DNA from: Haemophilus influenzae
GTDB lineage: Bacteria > Pseudomonadota > Gammaproteobacteria > Enterobacterales > Pasteurellaceae
Direction: 5' to 3'
Length of the DNA stretch: 64,000 bases
Assembly: GCF_019703545.1 (NCBI RefSeq)
Contig: NZ_AP018771.1
Location: forward strand, 868,001-932,000
A program made the position numbers and the translations under genes. This document shows positions 1 to 10,122 of the stretch, piece after piece (positions within the stretch are counted from its first letter, which is position 1; each line of letters begins with the position of its first letter). A model generated the notes under the pieces. That model saw nothing but the letters and a program-made list of their open reading frames with translations. It made no database searches and was not told the origin of the DNA.

Positions 1-369
1 CATCGCAAATGCTTCAGCACGCCCCATTACGATACAGTTAGTAATAATCAAACCAACGAATACTGAAAGTTGTTTAGATAAACCATAAGCATAGGCTTTT
101 AGAATTTGATCCACTACGATAACAAGCGAAGCGATGATTGCGAGCTGTACAATAATACGAATGCTGTTAGGGATATAATTGCGGATTAGGGAAACAAATA
201 AGTTTGATAATCCAGTTACTAAGGTAACTGCAATCGCCATAACAAAAGCAGTTTCTAATTTTGTTGTTACAGCTAATGCAGAACAAATCCCTAAGATTTG
301 CAATGCAATAGGGTTGTTTTTAGCAATTGGCGCTAACAACAGATCTTTATAACTTGTTTTTCCAGACAT
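1..369 (-). CDS. nqrD: Na+-translocating NADH:quinone oxidoreductase subunit D (3' end outside window)
   Basis: The reading frame starts at the ATG at 369 and stays open to the window edge, giving 123 codons that begin [20 protein letters not shown]. NqrD is one of the two small antiporter-like inner-membrane subunits of Na+-NQR, the respiratory complex that oxidises NADH, reduces ubiquinone and exports Na+. The visible part is almost entirely hydrophobic helices, with the conserved [14 protein letters not shown] segment near the cut. The TAA of nqrC and the ATG of nqrD share a base, so the two are translationally coupled. nqrE and nqrF should follow beyond the left edge. Confidence 0.95.
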
Positions 370-1103
370 TAGTTTGCTCCTGAATGAAGTTTTTCAAGAT
401 ATGGACCAAAGCCATCTTTGCTGAACCAATAATTAAAGGTACCTTGAACACCATTACCTGTTAAAGTTGCACCAGATAAACCATCAATGCTATGTTCATC
501 TTGTGGAGCTTGACCTTTCACAATACGAATGGCAGGTTGATGTTGCTCATCAAATAATTTTTTACCTTTAAATAGACTTGCCCAGTTTGGATTTTCAATT
601 TCTCCGCCCAATCCCGGTGTTTCTCCGTGTTGATAGTAAGTGATTCCATTAATAGTATTACCATCTGGTTGAACAGATACTAAGCCATACATCACTGACC
701 ACAAGCCAGTGCCATAAATTGGTAAAATAACTTGTTGAGTTTGACCCTGTTCATCTTTTACAAGATAAACTTCAGTTGTTTTGCTACGAGAACGAATACG
801 TGCTTTATCCGAATCAGCAGGAATTGCTTGTTGGCTATCATCTGCTTGTTGTGTGTATTCACCCGTTGCTAAATCAACGAAACGCGGCTCAATAAATTTT
901 GCATAAGTTTCTTTTACATTCGTATTTGCTTGTAAAAGACCAGCTACATTTAAAATATTTTTTTGTTTATCGAGCAATTTTTGTTCTTCTTGTGCAGGCT
1001 TTAACATTACTGCGGAACCAGCAACAATAATGGAACAAACCAAACTCAGTAGTAGCACAACAAGGATTGTGCCGCCTACGCTGTCTTTATTAAACTTAGC
1101 CAT
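369..1103 (-). CDS. nqrC: Na+-translocating NADH:quinone oxidoreductase subunit C
   Basis: This 244-residue protein carries the covalent FMN attachment motif SGAT near residues 210-213 ([11 protein letters not shown]), as NqrC does. One N-terminal membrane helix (about residues 11-33) anchors a large periplasmic FMN domain that passes electrons on towards quinone. I chose the start [11 protein letters not shown] at 1103 because it matches the family N-terminus. The open frame extends 25 codons further upstream, but that part lies inside nqrB. The start overlaps the nqrB stop by 8 bases, which indicates coupled translation. Confidence 0.95.
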
Positions 1104-2331
1104 TTGTTCTTGCTCTCCGACGTTTGATGTTTGCTTGAACAACGATGTAGTCGAAAATCGGTGCAAATAAGTTTGCAAATAAAATCGCTAACATCATTCC
1201 TTCTGGATAGGCTGGGTTTACAGTACGAATTAATACAGCCATTACGCCAATTAATGCACCGTACCACCATTTACCAGTATTAGTAAAAGATGCTGAAACA
1301 GGATCGGTCGCCATAAATACCATACCCAATGCAAATCCACCTAAAACAAAGTGCCAATGCCAAGGCATTGAGAACATAGGGTTAGTCTCTGAGCCAATTA
1401 GGTTAAACAAGGTTGAGGTTGCAATCATGCCAATCATCACACCAGCAATAATGCGCCAAGCTGCAATGCGAGTGAATACAATAACAGCACCGCCAATTAA
1501 AATTGCAAGGGTAGAAACTTCCCCCATTGAACCAGGTAAGTTACCAACAAAAGCATCCATCCAAGTAATTGGAGCGCCTGTTACGGTATGTTGCAATGCA
1601 CCTTGACCACCTTGTGACCACTGTGAAAGTGCGGTTGCACCAGAGAAACCATCTGCGGCAGTCCAAACCGTATCGCCTGAAATTTGAGCTGGATATGCGA
1701 AGAATAAGAACGCACGACCAGCAAGTGCAGGGTTCATAAAGTTACGACCTACGCCACCAAAAATTTCTTTTGCAACAATGATACCAAAAGTAATACCTAA
1801 TGCGGCTTGCCATAGTGGCAATGTTGGTGGAACGATCAAGGCAAATAAAATGGTTGAAACGAACATTCCTTCATTTACTTCGTGACCACGAACCACAGAG
1901 AATAACAATTCCCAAATAGTACAAACGGTAAATACCACTAAGTAAATTGGTAAAAAGAAAATTGCTCCAAGAGCCATTTTAGAGCCCCAAGTTGCATTGG
2001 CAGTTAAATCTAAACCTAATGAACTTGCAAGAGCATAGTGCCAATCGTTAGCAATTAGTTGATCTAAATTGCCTAATTGATTTAACGCTGGAATCGCTTG
2101 GTTACCCACATTGTACATCCCATAGAAAATCGCAGGGAACAACGCAAGGAAAACCGTAATCATCATACGTTTTGAATCTAACGCATCACGAACGTGAGTG
2201 TTTTTGTGCGTTACCGTACCTGGTGTATAAAGCAAGGTATAAATCGATTCAAAGATCGGATAAAGCTTGCTGTATTTACCACTGGGTAAAAACGCGGGTT
2301 CCATTTTTTCAAAAAGATTTTTCAAACCCAT
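1096..2331 (-). CDS. nqrB: Na+-translocating NADH:quinone oxidoreductase subunit B
   Basis: NqrB (411 residues) is the main membrane subunit of Na+-NQR. It carries riboflavin and a covalently bound FMN and contributes to Na+ translocation and quinone reduction. The FMN threonine is visible in SGAT near residue 233 ([13 protein letters not shown]). About ten hydrophobic helices follow a polar N-terminus ([14 protein letters not shown]). It begins 2 bases after the nqrA stop and overlaps nqrC, in the usual operon order A-B-C-D. Confidence 0.96.
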   Translation of the reverse strand: MGLKNLFEKMEPAFLPSGKYSKLYPIFESIYTLLYTPGTVTHKNTHVRDALDSKRMMITVFLALFPAIFYGMYNVGNQAIPALNQLGNLDQLIANDWHYALASSLGLDLTANATWGSKMALGAIFFLPIYLVVFTVCTIWELLFSVVRGHEVNEGMFVSTILFALIVPPTLPLWQAALGITFGIIVAKEIFGGVGRNFMNPALAGRAFLFFAYPAQISGDTVWTAADGFSGATALSQWSQGGQGALQHTVTGAPITWMDAFVGNLPGSMGEVSTLAILIGGAVIVFTRIAAWRIIAGVMIGMIATSTLFNLIGSETNPMFSMPWHWHFVLGGFALGMVFMATDPVSASFTNTGKWWYGALIGVMAVLIRTVNPAYPEGMMLAILFANLFAPIFDYIVVQANIKRRRARTNG

Positions 2332-2333
2332 TT

Positions 2334-3677
2334 TTAACCTTCCTTCTCAATCTTATCTAAGACTTGACGCAAGATTGAACCGTATTCATATTTGCCTGGA
2401 CAAACGAAAGAACATAACGCCAAGTCTTCTTCGTCTAATTCCAGACAACCTAACTCTTGAGCGCCATCGGTATCGCCCACGATTAAATCACGTAATAATA
2501 ATGTAGGTAAAATGTCCAACGGCATGACGCGCTCATAGCTACCGATTGGCACCATTGCACGTTCGCCACCATTTTCTGAAGTAGTAAAATTAAACAATTT
2601 TTTACTGAAGTGGCCTAATACGGTACGAGTCACAGAATATTTATTGGCTTGTGGCATAATCCAACCAAAAAATTCTTTTTCATTACCTTCAGCGATTACT
2701 GATACTTGCAAAGCATAGCGACCTAAATAATCATGTGAATCTTTTGCTATTTGACCACAAAGAACTGAGCCAGAAATTACACGATTTTTACCCGCACTTA
2801 ATTCATTTTGGGTTAATTGAGAAAGATTAGCACCGATTATTGTACGTACTAAACGAGGTTCTTTCACTTGAGGACCTGCAAGAGAAATTACTCGTTCTGA
2901 ATAAAGTTCGCCTGTTGTAAATAATTTACCTACAGCGATCACATCTTGATAATTGATATGCCATACAGTTTTTTGAATACCGACAGGATCAATAAAGTGA
3001 ATATGCGTCCCTACAAGACCAGCTGGATGAACACCAGTAAAATCATGAATCTGTAAATTTTCAAGATCAGCAGTGGGAATATTAGAATCGCCCGCTTTAC
3101 ATAAGTGTAATGGTTTTGAAGGGAATAGACGACTTAATACGGTTAAACCGTTAGTGAAGTCTTGCGAATATTCTTTTAATACGACAGAGGGATCGGCTGC
3201 TAATGGATTGGTATCCATCGCGTTTACAAAAATAGAAGATGCTTCACTTTCAATGGATGGAACTTTACTAAATGGACGAGTACGTAATGCCGTCCATAAG
3301 CCAGATTCTATCAAGTTTTGTTTTACTTGTTCAGAAGAAAGTGTATTCAATTGTTCTGTGCTATATTTTGCAAAAGTGATTTTTTCATCACCTTCTACAT
3401 TAATAACAACAGATTGTAATACCCGTTTTTCGCCACGATTGATTGCAGTGATGGTACCGCTTGCAGGGGCTGTAAAAATTACACCAGGATTTTTTTTGTC
3501 TTCAAAAAGTACTTGACCTTTTTTCACAACATCGCCTTCGCGTACCTTCATTGAAGGACGCATCCCCACATACTCCTCACCTAGAATCGCAACTTGATTC
3601 ACAGCGTTGCCGCTATGGATTACTTGTGCTGGTTTTCCCGCAATTGGGAGATCCAAACCTTTCTTAATTGTAATCAT
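2334..3677 (-). CDS. nqrA: Na+-translocating NADH:quinone oxidoreductase subunit A
   Basis: NqrA (447 residues) is the soluble, biotinyl-lipoyl-like and SLBB-domain subunit of Na+-NQR, on the cytoplasmic side and linked to ubiquinone binding. The N-terminus [16 protein letters not shown] is the family signature, so I place the start at 3677. An in-frame codon 7 residues upstream would add MKSSANS and is less likely. It is the first gene of the nqr operon. About 290 bases separate it from bolA upstream, and these should hold the operon promoter. Confidence 0.96.
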   Translation of the reverse strand: MITIKKGLDLPIAGKPAQVIHSGNAVNQVAILGEEYVGMRPSMKVREGDVVKKGQVLFEDKKNPGVIFTAPASGTITAINRGEKRVLQSVVINVEGDEKITFAKYSTEQLNTLSSEQVKQNLIESGLWTALRTRPFSKVPSIESEASSIFVNAMDTNPLAADPSVVLKEYSQDFTNGLTVLSRLFPSKPLHLCKAGDSNIPTADLENLQIHDFTGVHPAGLVGTHIHFIDPVGIQKTVWHINYQDVIAVGKLFTTGELYSERVISLAGPQVKEPRLVRTIIGANLSQLTQNELSAGKNRVISGSVLCGQIAKDSHDYLGRYALQVSVIAEGNEKEFFGWIMPQANKYSVTRTVLGHFSKKLFNFTTSENGGERAMVPIGSYERVMPLDILPTLLLRDLIVGDTDGAQELGCLELDEEDLALCSFVCPGKYEYGSILRQVLDKIEKEG

Positions 3678-3967
3678 ACTATTTGCACTACTTTTCAAGG
3701 TTAAAAATACAATTGCTAATATAGTAAAAATACCCTAGAAGCAATCTCACGTTTGAGTGTGACAAACCGCTAAAAAAACATTAATGTCACAAAATAAAAA
3801 ACTCAAATGGATTGATTTCACAGTTAATAATTTTACCGAGAAATCGAATTTGGACTAAATTAAACGCCTCATTCTAGCGAAAATCTCTGTTTTTCGCTAC
3901 TTAAACAGAGGGTTTTTTGTTAGAACTTTTTGCGATATATCAAAAATGTTACATTTTTATAACAAAA
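3678..3967. other. nqrA-bolA intergenic region with one hairpin
   Basis: There is no gene in this 290-base gap. It should carry the nqr promoter (reading left) and the 3' end of bolA. A perfect 9-base stem lies at 3875-3883 and 3891-3899 (TAGCGAAAA / TTTTCGCTA). It could end the bolA transcript, although the T tract on the minus strand is poor. I see no other structure. Confidence 0.4.
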
Positions 3968-4279
3968 TTAACGCCCAATACCTGCACATTTTGTTGAGTG
4001 CGGTACAGTTTCATTTTGTGCTTTCCATTCTTCTGGAGTGAATAAATGTAATGCTAATGCGTGAATACTATGATTTAATTCTTCGTTCAATAATTGATAA
4101 ATACGCTGATGACGTTGTACTTTTCGAATATTTTTAAAGTCTGCGCTGACAATAACGCATTTAAAATGTGATTCAGAACCTCGATTAGAGTGATGTAAAT
4201 GGCTTTCATTTTCTATTGCTAAAAAGTGCGGTTGAAATTCTTTTTGAATTTTTTGCTCAATAATTTGTTGAATTGACAC
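3968..4279 (-). CDS. bolA: BolA family protein
   Basis: This 103-residue protein matches BolA along its length: an amphipathic N-terminus (MSIQQIIEQKIQKEF), the GSESHFKCVIVS core strand, the RHQRIYQLL helix and the SIHALALHLFTPEEW segment. BolA proteins pair with monothiol glutaredoxins and affect iron-sulfur handling, cell morphology and stress responses in enterobacteria. The conserved histidine of the ALALH segment is present. It is divergent from the lipoprotein gene at 4373, with about 90 bases between them for both promoters. Confidence 0.93.
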   Translation of the reverse strand: MSIQQIIEQKIQKEFQPHFLAIENESHLHHSNRGSESHFKCVIVSADFKNIRKVQRHQRIYQLLNEELNHSIHALALHLFTPEEWKAQNETVPHSTKCAGIGR

Positions 4280-4372
4280 TATAAGTTCTCCACAAAAACT
4301 AAAATGAAACGCTATACATTAATAAGGAAGTTTGTAAGAATAGCACAATTCTAATTGATTTATGGGGAAATT

Positions 4373-4972
4373 ATGGCATTAGTAAACAAAATTAAAACAT
4401 TATCATCAGTAGGTATTCTAGCTGCTACATTATTTCTTGCAGGCTGCCAAGCACAATCAAATATATTAGCATTTACACCGCCTGTGCCAAGTGCTTCAAT
4501 GAATGTTAATCGAACTGCCGTTGTATCTGTTACAACAAAAGATAGCCGCACAATACAAGAGATTGCGAGTTATACGAAACACGGGGAACTGATTAAATTA
4601 AATGCATCCCCAAGTGTTACACAATTATTTCAGCAAGTGATGCAGCAAAATTTAATTAGTAAAGGCTTTAGAATTGGGCAATTAAATGGTTCAAATGCGT
4701 GGGTAACTGTAGATGTGCATGAATTTGGTACGCAAGTAGAACAAGGTAATCTTCGTTATAAACTTAATACTAAAATTCAAGCGACAGTTTATGTACAAGG
4801 TGCGAAAGGTTCGTATAATAAATCATTTAATGTCACGCATTCACAAGAGGGCGTATTTAATGCGGACAATGATGAAATTCATAAAGTGCTATCTCAAACT
4901 TTTAATGATATTGTGAACAATATTTATCAAGATCAAGAAGTTGCGGCTGCGATTAACCAATATTCTAATTAA
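4373..4972 (+). CDS. yajG: YajG-type lipoprotein
   Basis: This 199-residue predicted lipoprotein has a basic N-terminus (MALVNKIK), a hydrophobic core and a lipobox LAGC ending at about residue 25, so it should be acylated at that cysteine and anchored in an envelope membrane. The body resembles the YajG family, whose function is unknown. I chose the ATG at 4373 because GGGGAAA lies just upstream and the signal peptide starts there; a further in-frame start 6 codons upstream is less plausible. It is monocistronic, with a strong terminator after it. Confidence 0.85.
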   Translation: MALVNKIKTLSSVGILAATLFLAGCQAQSNILAFTPPVPSASMNVNRTAVVSVTTKDSRTIQEIASYTKHGELIKLNASPSVTQLFQQVMQQNLISKGFRIGQLNGSNAWVTVDVHEFGTQVEQGNLRYKLNTKIQATVYVQGAKGSYNKSFNVTHSQEGVFNADNDEIHKVLSQTFNDIVNNIYQDQEVAAAINQYSN

Positions 4973-4987
4973 TCACATATCTACAGT

Positions 4988-5011
4988 GAGGAAGATTGAA
5001 CAATCTTCCTC
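4988..5011 (+). terminator. Rho-independent terminator after yajG
   Basis: A perfect 11-base stem (GAGGAAGATTG / CAATCTTCCTC) with a 2-base gap between the arms is followed directly by TTTTT. Confidence 0.85.
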
Positions 5012-5188
5012 TTTTTCTATCACGCTATTTCATTCTACATACTAGGCTTCACATAAAATTATTTCAAACTAATCATCTGTTCAAAAGAATAAAAAATATT
5101 CATAAAACCAATTAAATCAATTTATAGCATTCTTTATAAAAATTAGGCAAAATACGGAAAATTTTTGAGTTCAAAAAAGGATCAAACT

Positions 5189-6559
5189 ATGACTAAACAT
5201 TATGATTATATTGCTATTGGCGGTGGCAGTGGCGGTATTGCGTCTCTAAATCGAGCAGCAAGCTATGGAAAAAAATGTGCAATCATTGAAGCAAAACATC
5301 TTGGCGGCACTTGTGTAAATGTAGGTTGTGTACCTAAAAAAGTAATGTTTTATGGCGCGCATATTGCAGAAGCAATCAACAATTATGCGCCAGATTATGG
5401 TTTTGATGTTGAAGTGAAAAAATTTGATTTTTCAAAACTGATTGAAAGTCGCCAAGCCTATATTAGTCGTATCCATACATCTTATAATAATGTATTAGCG
5501 AAAAATAATATTGATGTAATTAACGGTTTCGGAAAATTTGTCGATGCCCATACTATTGAAGTAACACTTGCTGATGGTACAAAAGAGCAAGTAACCGCAG
5601 ATCATATTTTAATCGCAACAGGTGGCCGCCCATATCGTCCAAACATTAAAGGACAAGAATACGGCATTGATTCAGATGGTTTCTTTGCATTAACCGAATT
5701 ACCAAAACGTGCTGTTGTTATTGGTGCAGGCTATATTGCTGTTGAACTTTCTGGCGTATTAAACAGCTTAGGCGTGGAAACACATTTATTAGTGCGTCGC
5801 CATGCGCCAATGCGTAATCAGGATCCATTAATCGTAGAAACATTAGTGGAAGTGCTTGCACAAGATGGAATTCAATTACATACCAATTCTACCCCATCTG
5901 AAATTGTAAAAAATGCAGATGGTTCACTTACTGTAAAATGTGATGGTCAATCTGATGTTACCGTAGATTGCGCTATTTGGGCGGCAGGTCGTGTTCCAGC
6001 GACAGATAAAATTGGCTTAGAAAATGCAGGTGTAGAAACAAATGAACACGGCTATGTCAAAGTAGATAAATATCAAAATACTAATGTGAAAGGCATTTAT
6101 GCGGTAGGCGATATTATTGAAAACGGCATTGAATTAACACCAGTTGCAGTTGCAGCAGGTCGTCGCCTTTCTGAGCGTTTATTTAATAATAAACCGACTG
6201 AATATTTAGATTACAGTTTAGTTCCAACCGTTGTATTTAGCCATCCGCCTATCGGCACTGTAGGTTTAACTGAACCGCAAGCGATTGAGCAGTACGGCGC
6301 AGAAAATGTTAAGGTATATAAATCTTCTTTCACAGCGATGTATACTGCGGTAACTCAACATCGCCAACCGTGCAAAATGAAATTAGTTTGTGTGGGTAAA
6401 GATGAAAAAGTTGTGGGTTTACATGGTATTGGTTTCGGTGTAGATGAAATGATTCAAGGATTTGCAGTAGCAATCAAAATGGGCGCAACAAAAGCTGATT
6501 TTGACAATACGGTGGCAATTCATCCAACAGGTTCAGAAGAATTTGTAACAATGCGTTAA
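5189..6559 (+). CDS. gor: Glutathione-disulfide reductase
   Basis: This 456-residue NADPH-dependent flavoprotein reduces GSSG to GSH in the cytoplasm. It shows the N-terminal FAD fold GGGSGGIAS (residues 11-19), the redox-active pair C42/C47 in [13 protein letters not shown], the NADPH-binding GAGYIAVE segment, the second FAD motif AVGDI, and the C-terminal HPTGSEEF with the catalytic His-Glu pair. The start MTKHYDY at 5189 is preferred over an in-frame TTG 8 codons upstream because it aligns with the family start and follows AAAGGA. Confidence 0.97.
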   Translation: MTKHYDYIAIGGGSGGIASLNRAASYGKKCAIIEAKHLGGTCVNVGCVPKKVMFYGAHIAEAINNYAPDYGFDVEVKKFDFSKLIESRQAYISRIHTSYNNVLAKNNIDVINGFGKFVDAHTIEVTLADGTKEQVTADHILIATGGRPYRPNIKGQEYGIDSDGFFALTELPKRAVVIGAGYIAVELSGVLNSLGVETHLLVRRHAPMRNQDPLIVETLVEVLAQDGIQLHTNSTPSEIVKNADGSLTVKCDGQSDVTVDCAIWAAGRVPATDKIGLENAGVETNEHGYVKVDKYQNTNVKGIYAVGDIIENGIELTPVAVAAGRRLSERLFNNKPTEYLDYSLVPTVVFSHPPIGTVGLTEPQAIEQYGAENVKVYKSSFTAMYTAVTQHRQPCKMKLVCVGKDEKVVGLHGIGFGVDEMIQGFAVAIKMGATKADFDNTVAIHPTGSEEFVTMR

Positions 6560-6579
6560 TTGTTCAAATGAAAGAAGAA

Positions 6580-6605
6580 AAAGGCAGTAAGGTTATACTG
6601 CCTTT
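6580..6605 (+). terminator. Hairpin after gor
   Basis: A 10-base perfect stem (AAAGGCAGTA / TACTGCCTTT) sits 20 bases after the gor stop. The T run is inside the stem rather than after it, so termination may be partial. Confidence 0.6.
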
Positions 6606-6667
6606 AAAGAAGTGAGAAATATCTATTTTCAGGATTTGTTTCTGTCATTTATGGAAATAAATCCTGT

Positions 6668-7540
6668 TTATTTTTTATATGCCAAGATTTCGCCCATGCG
6701 AACAGGTTCATTTACGCTTAAATGATCAGCCAAACGCACTTGATTGGCTTGGAATAAATTAATTACTGTTGAACCAAGTTGGAACCAACCCATTTCTTGA
6801 CCTTTCAATAATTTGACCGCACTTTCGCCTTCATAAGTCCAAGTTTTCACTTCGTTGTGGCGTGGTGGATTAATTACGCCTGCCCAAGTTGTGCCAATAC
6901 TTGCAGTGATGGTTGCACCCACTAAAATTTGTACCATTGTGCCAAATTCAGTATCAAATACACAAATCACACGTTCATTACGCGCAAATAAATTTGGTAC
7001 ATGTTGGGCTAAAAATGGATTCACAGAGAATAAATCGCCTGGCACATAAATCATCTTACGTAGCGTGCCATCGCACGGCATATGTACTCGGTGATAATCA
7101 CGAGGAGAAAGATAAGTAGTGGCAAATTCCCCATTTTTAAAGGTTTCCACTAATTCTTTATCTTCTGCCAATAAGTCTTCTAGGCTGAAAAAATGCCCCT
7201 TAGCTTGCAATAAAAGATTATCGTCAATATGACCGCACTCACTAATGCGACCGTCTGCTGGTAAACAAAGTGCGGTTGGATTTTGATTAATTGGACGTGC
7301 GTTTTCTTTTAACGGGCGAGTAAAAAATTCATTAAAGCTTGCGTAATCAGAAAATTGTTCTTTTTGCGCAATGCTCATATCAATGTTGTATTTTTTCGCA
7401 AAAGCTTTAATTACAAAATGTGTTGTTTTGCCCCATTTTTGTTTAGCAAACCAGCCAGCAATTTGAGTTAAATAAATTTGCGGCATGACATATTGAAATG
7501 CCACTTTTAAGCGTTGCCAATAAGAATTTGAAGTCATCAT
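6668..7540 (-). CDS. psd: Phosphatidylserine decarboxylase proenzyme
   Basis: Psd (290 residues) makes phosphatidylethanolamine from phosphatidylserine at the inner membrane. It cleaves itself at the LGST motif, here at about residues 255-258 (WFQLGSTVINLF). The serine becomes the pyruvoyl group of the small alpha chain, and the rest is the beta chain. The conserved SPRDYHRVHMP segment is also present. MMT gives two possible starts one codon apart. It is convergent with gor. Confidence 0.96.
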   Translation of the reverse strand: MMTSNSYWQRLKVAFQYVMPQIYLTQIAGWFAKQKWGKTTHFVIKAFAKKYNIDMSIAQKEQFSDYASFNEFFTRPLKENARPINQNPTALCLPADGRISECGHIDDNLLLQAKGHFFSLEDLLAEDKELVETFKNGEFATTYLSPRDYHRVHMPCDGTLRKMIYVPGDLFSVNPFLAQHVPNLFARNERVICVFDTEFGTMVQILVGATITASIGTTWAGVINPPRHNEVKTWTYEGESAVKLLKGQEMGWFQLGSTVINLFQANQVRLADHLSVNEPVRMGEILAYKK

Positions 7541-7694
7541 TATCTTTCCTTGTTAAAAAAAGAGGCGTGATTATAGCAATTTTTATCAAAGTGCCAACTT
7601 TTTTGATAATTAGAAATTTTTCTCTCGTTATTATCCAATAAAAATGTGATTTCCCTTTGACTATCTTCGCAACAACGGGTAATATTCACGCCCT

Positions 7695-8219
7695 ATGCAA
7701 AAGGTAAAACTACCCCTAACCGTTGATCCGGTAAAAGATGCTCAAAGACGGCTTGATTATGTTGGTTATTATTCGGCAAATCAGCTTGAGCGTTTGGCGG
7801 AATCAGTGGTAAACGTGCTCAGCGATGCACAGGTAACATTATCGTTTTATGTTGATCCACAAAAATTAGTGGTGATGAAAGGTAAAGTACAGATTGATAT
7901 CGAGCTTGAATGTCAGCGTTGTAACGAACCTTACAAACAAACATTGGAATGTGAGTTTACTTATAGTCCAGTGGCTAATTGGGATCAGGCTGATGACTTG
8001 CCCGAAATTTATGAGCCAATCGAGTTCAATGAGTTTGGCGAAATAGATTTAATTGGCACGGTGGAAGATGAGCTAATTTTAGCTTTGCCGCTTGTACCAA
8101 TGCATTCATCTGAACACTGTGAAGTGTCCGCGCAGGAACAGGTTTTTGGCGAATTGCCTGAAGAATTGGCAAAAAAACCGAACCCGTTCGCTGTATTAGC
8201 TAATTTAAAGCAAAAGTAA
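7695..8219 (+). CDS. yceD: YceD/DUF177 family protein upstream of rpmF
   Basis: This 174-residue protein has the DUF177 cysteine pair ([11 protein letters not shown], about residues 75-85). The yceD-rpmF pair is conserved in many bacteria and co-transcribed. In plants and E. coli, members have been linked to 23S rRNA maturation, but the exact role here is inferred. rpmF begins 22 bases downstream, preceded by TTAGGAG. Confidence 0.85.
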   Translation: MQKVKLPLTVDPVKDAQRRLDYVGYYSANQLERLAESVVNVLSDAQVTLSFYVDPQKLVVMKGKVQIDIELECQRCNEPYKQTLECEFTYSPVANWDQADDLPEIYEPIEFNEFGEIDLIGTVEDELILALPLVPMHSSEHCEVSAQEQVFGELPEELAKKPNPFAVLANLKQK

Positions 8220-8241
8220 ATTAAATTTAGGAGTATAGCCA

Positions 8242-8412
8242 ATGGCTGTTCAACAAAACAAAAAATCTCGTTCACGTCGTGATATGCGTCGTTCACACGA
8301 TGCTTTAACAACTGCTGCTGTATCAGTAGATAAAGCAAGCGGTGAAACTCACTTACGCCACCACGTAACTGCAGACGGTTACTATCGTGGTCGTAAAGTG
8401 ATCAATAAGTAA
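8242..8412 (+). CDS. rpmF: 50S ribosomal protein L32
   Basis: This 56-residue, very basic protein reads [19 protein letters not shown] and continues through the L32 signature [17 protein letters not shown]. It is a structural protein of the large ribosomal subunit. The ribosome site TTAGGAG ends 8 bases before the ATG. It sits between yceD and a decayed plsX, the ancestral yceD-rpmF-plsX-fabH arrangement. Confidence 0.97.
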
Positions 8413-8434
8413 TTTTTTACTTATAGGTGTTCAC

Positions 8435-8563
8435 TTGAACCGTCTAACCTTGGCGTTAGATGTGATGGGCGGGGACGTTGGTCCCCGTATTACTATCTGC
8501 ATTCCATTAACATCGGAAAATAATCCGGTGTCGTCTTATCTCTTACTTGGCGATAGTCCATAG
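8435..8563 (+). pseudogene. plsX: plsX remnant (N-terminal fragment with internal deletion)
   Basis: Reading from the TTG at 8435, 42 codons precede a TAG. They begin LNRLTLALDVMGGDVGPRIT and end SSYLLLGDSP. The first half matches the start of PlsX (phosphate acyltransferase), whose hallmark is LALDVMGGD.GP. The second half keeps the SLLL.GDS strand with the intervening helix shortened and scrambled. The rest of the roughly 340-residue gene is absent, and fabH starts 35 bases later. The position between rpmF and fabH is exactly where plsX lies in enterobacteria. I infer gene decay; translation of a short peptide is not excluded. Confidence 0.8.
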
Positions 8564-8598
8564 ATTTTTTTCCTTTTTAATCGCTTATCTTATTGAGT

Positions 8599-9549
8599 AT
8601 GAATAGTAGAATTTTATCCACCGGTAGCTATCTGCCGAGTCATATTCGCACAAATGCGGATTTAGAAAAAATGGTTGATACATCAGATGAATGGATTGTC
8701 ACTCGTTCTGGTATCCGTGAACGTCGTATCGCAGCGGCAGATGAAACTGTTGCAACAATGGGATTTGAAGCGGCAAAAAATGCGATCGAAGCTGCTCAAA
8801 TTAATCCTCAAGATATTGAACTGATTATTGTTGCAACTACAAGTCACTCACATGCTTATCCAAGTGCGGCTTGCCAAGTGCAAGGTTTATTAAATATTGA
8901 TGATGCGATTTCTTTTGATTTAGCCGCAGCTTGCACAGGCTTTGTCTATGCTTTGAGCGTAGCTGATCAATTTATTCGTGCAGGCAAAGTGAAAAAAGCC
9001 TTAGTGATAGGCTCAGATCTCAATTCTCGTAAATTAGATGAAACAGATCGCAGCACTGTTGTGCTATTTGGTGATGGTGCGGGTGCTGTAATTTTAGAAG
9101 CGAGTGAACAAGAAGGAATTATCTCCACCCATTTACACGCTTCAGCAGATAAAAATAATGCTCTTGTTTTAGCTCAGCCAGAACGTGCTATAGAAAAATC
9201 TGGCTATATCGAGATGCAAGGTAACGAAACGTTCAAATTGGCAGTTCGTGAACTTTCAAATGTGGTGGAAGAAACACTTTCAGCCAATAATTTAGATAAA
9301 AAAGATTTAGACTGGCTTGTGCCACACCAAGCAAATTTACGTATTATTACAGCGACAGCTAAAAAATTAGAAATGGATATGTCGCAAGTGGTGGTAACGT
9401 TAGATAAATACGCTAATAACAGTGCAGCAACTGTTCCTGTCGCTTTAGATGAGGCTATTCGAGATGGCCGTATTCAACGTGGGCAGTTACTATTATTAGA
9501 AGCCTTTGGCGGTGGTTGGACTTGGGGTTCAGCGTTAGTGAGATTTTAG
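8599..9549 (+). CDS. fabH: 3-oxoacyl-ACP synthase III
   Basis: FabH (316 residues) condenses acetyl-CoA with malonyl-ACP to start type II fatty acid synthesis. The Cys-His-Asn triad is visible: C112 in AAACTGF, the histidine in VPHQAN near residue 243 and the asparagine in [10 protein letters not shown] near 273. The ATG at 8599 matches the family start; a TTG two codons upstream is possible. It follows the plsX remnant and ends at a terminator built from two uptake signals, so fabD probably has its own promoter. Confidence 0.96.
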   Translation: MNSRILSTGSYLPSHIRTNADLEKMVDTSDEWIVTRSGIRERRIAAADETVATMGFEAAKNAIEAAQINPQDIELIIVATTSHSHAYPSAACQVQGLLNIDDAISFDLAAACTGFVYALSVADQFIRAGKVKKALVIGSDLNSRKLDETDRSTVVLFGDGAGAVILEASEQEGIISTHLHASADKNNALVLAQPERAIEKSGYIEMQGNETFKLAVRELSNVVEETLSANNLDKKDLDWLVPHQANLRIITATAKKLEMDMSQVVVTLDKYANNSAATVPVALDEAIRDGRIQRGQLLLLEAFGGGWTWGSALVRF

Positions 9550-9577
9550 TTGATTTGATATAATTATTGATGATTTT

Positions 9578-9605
9578 AAAGTGCGGTAAAAATTGACCGC
9601 ACTTT
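9578..9605 (+). terminator. Terminator made of paired uptake signal sequences after fabH
   Basis: AAAGTGCGGT at 9578-9587 and its complement at 9596-9605 form a 10-base stem followed by more T. This is the common Haemophilus arrangement in which inverted DNA uptake signals double as a terminator. Confidence 0.85.
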
Positions 9606-9615
9606 TTGTGTTAAA

Positions 9616-10075
9616 TGTCAGGGGTTCGCCTGACGGCGACCTACTTTCTTTTACTCGTGTAAAAGAAAGTAGGCAAAGAAAACACGCCCCAGTTAAATCG
9701 CTGTTCTTTGCTTTGTTTCAATTTTCTTAACGGCAATTTGCTGAACTCGCTACGCTCAAACAGACGCAAATTGCCTAAAAATTGAAAGTCGCAAAGGCGA
9801 TTTATATGGGGCCCCGAATTTATCAGAGCATTATTTAAAAAGTGCGGTTAATTTTAAATTCATTTTAAGAACAAAAAATATTTTGAGTTTTGACCGCACT
9901 TTAAATCGGATAAAGAACAAATTGGGTTCCCTTCTTTTCCACCTTTGTGGAATTGAATTTGTAGGAAATTTTCGTCTGTTTGAGCGTAGCGAGTTCAGAA
10001 AATTTCCGTTAAGCAAATTCAATGGAACAAAGGAAACAAGGAAAAGTAAGTCGCCATCGGCGAAACCCGATTTTA
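9616..10075. repeat. Palindromic intergenic element cluster between fabH and fabD
   Basis: This 573-base gap has no convincing gene but dense inverted repeats. A perfect 15-base stem with a TCGT loop lies at 9640-9654/9659-9673. A 25-base sequence at 9741-9765 recurs as its exact complement at 9974-9998. Each copy sits at the tip of its own larger hairpin: GGCAATTTGC/GCAAATTGCC around the first, and 9964-9973/9998-10007 plus 9952-9961/10014-10023 around the second. A spaced pair of uptake signals flanks the middle at about 9840-9849 and 9894-9903. It looks like two oppositely oriented copies of a dispersed non-coding element. Confidence 0.75.
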
Positions 10076-10122
10076 ATTACCGAAGAAGAATTTTCAATTA
10101 AAAAACAATAGGACAAAACATA

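Noticed and set aside
3073..3516. 147-codon plus-strand frame opposite nqrA
   Set aside because: It is a shadow of nqrA, which has full family similarity on the other strand; there is no ribosome site.
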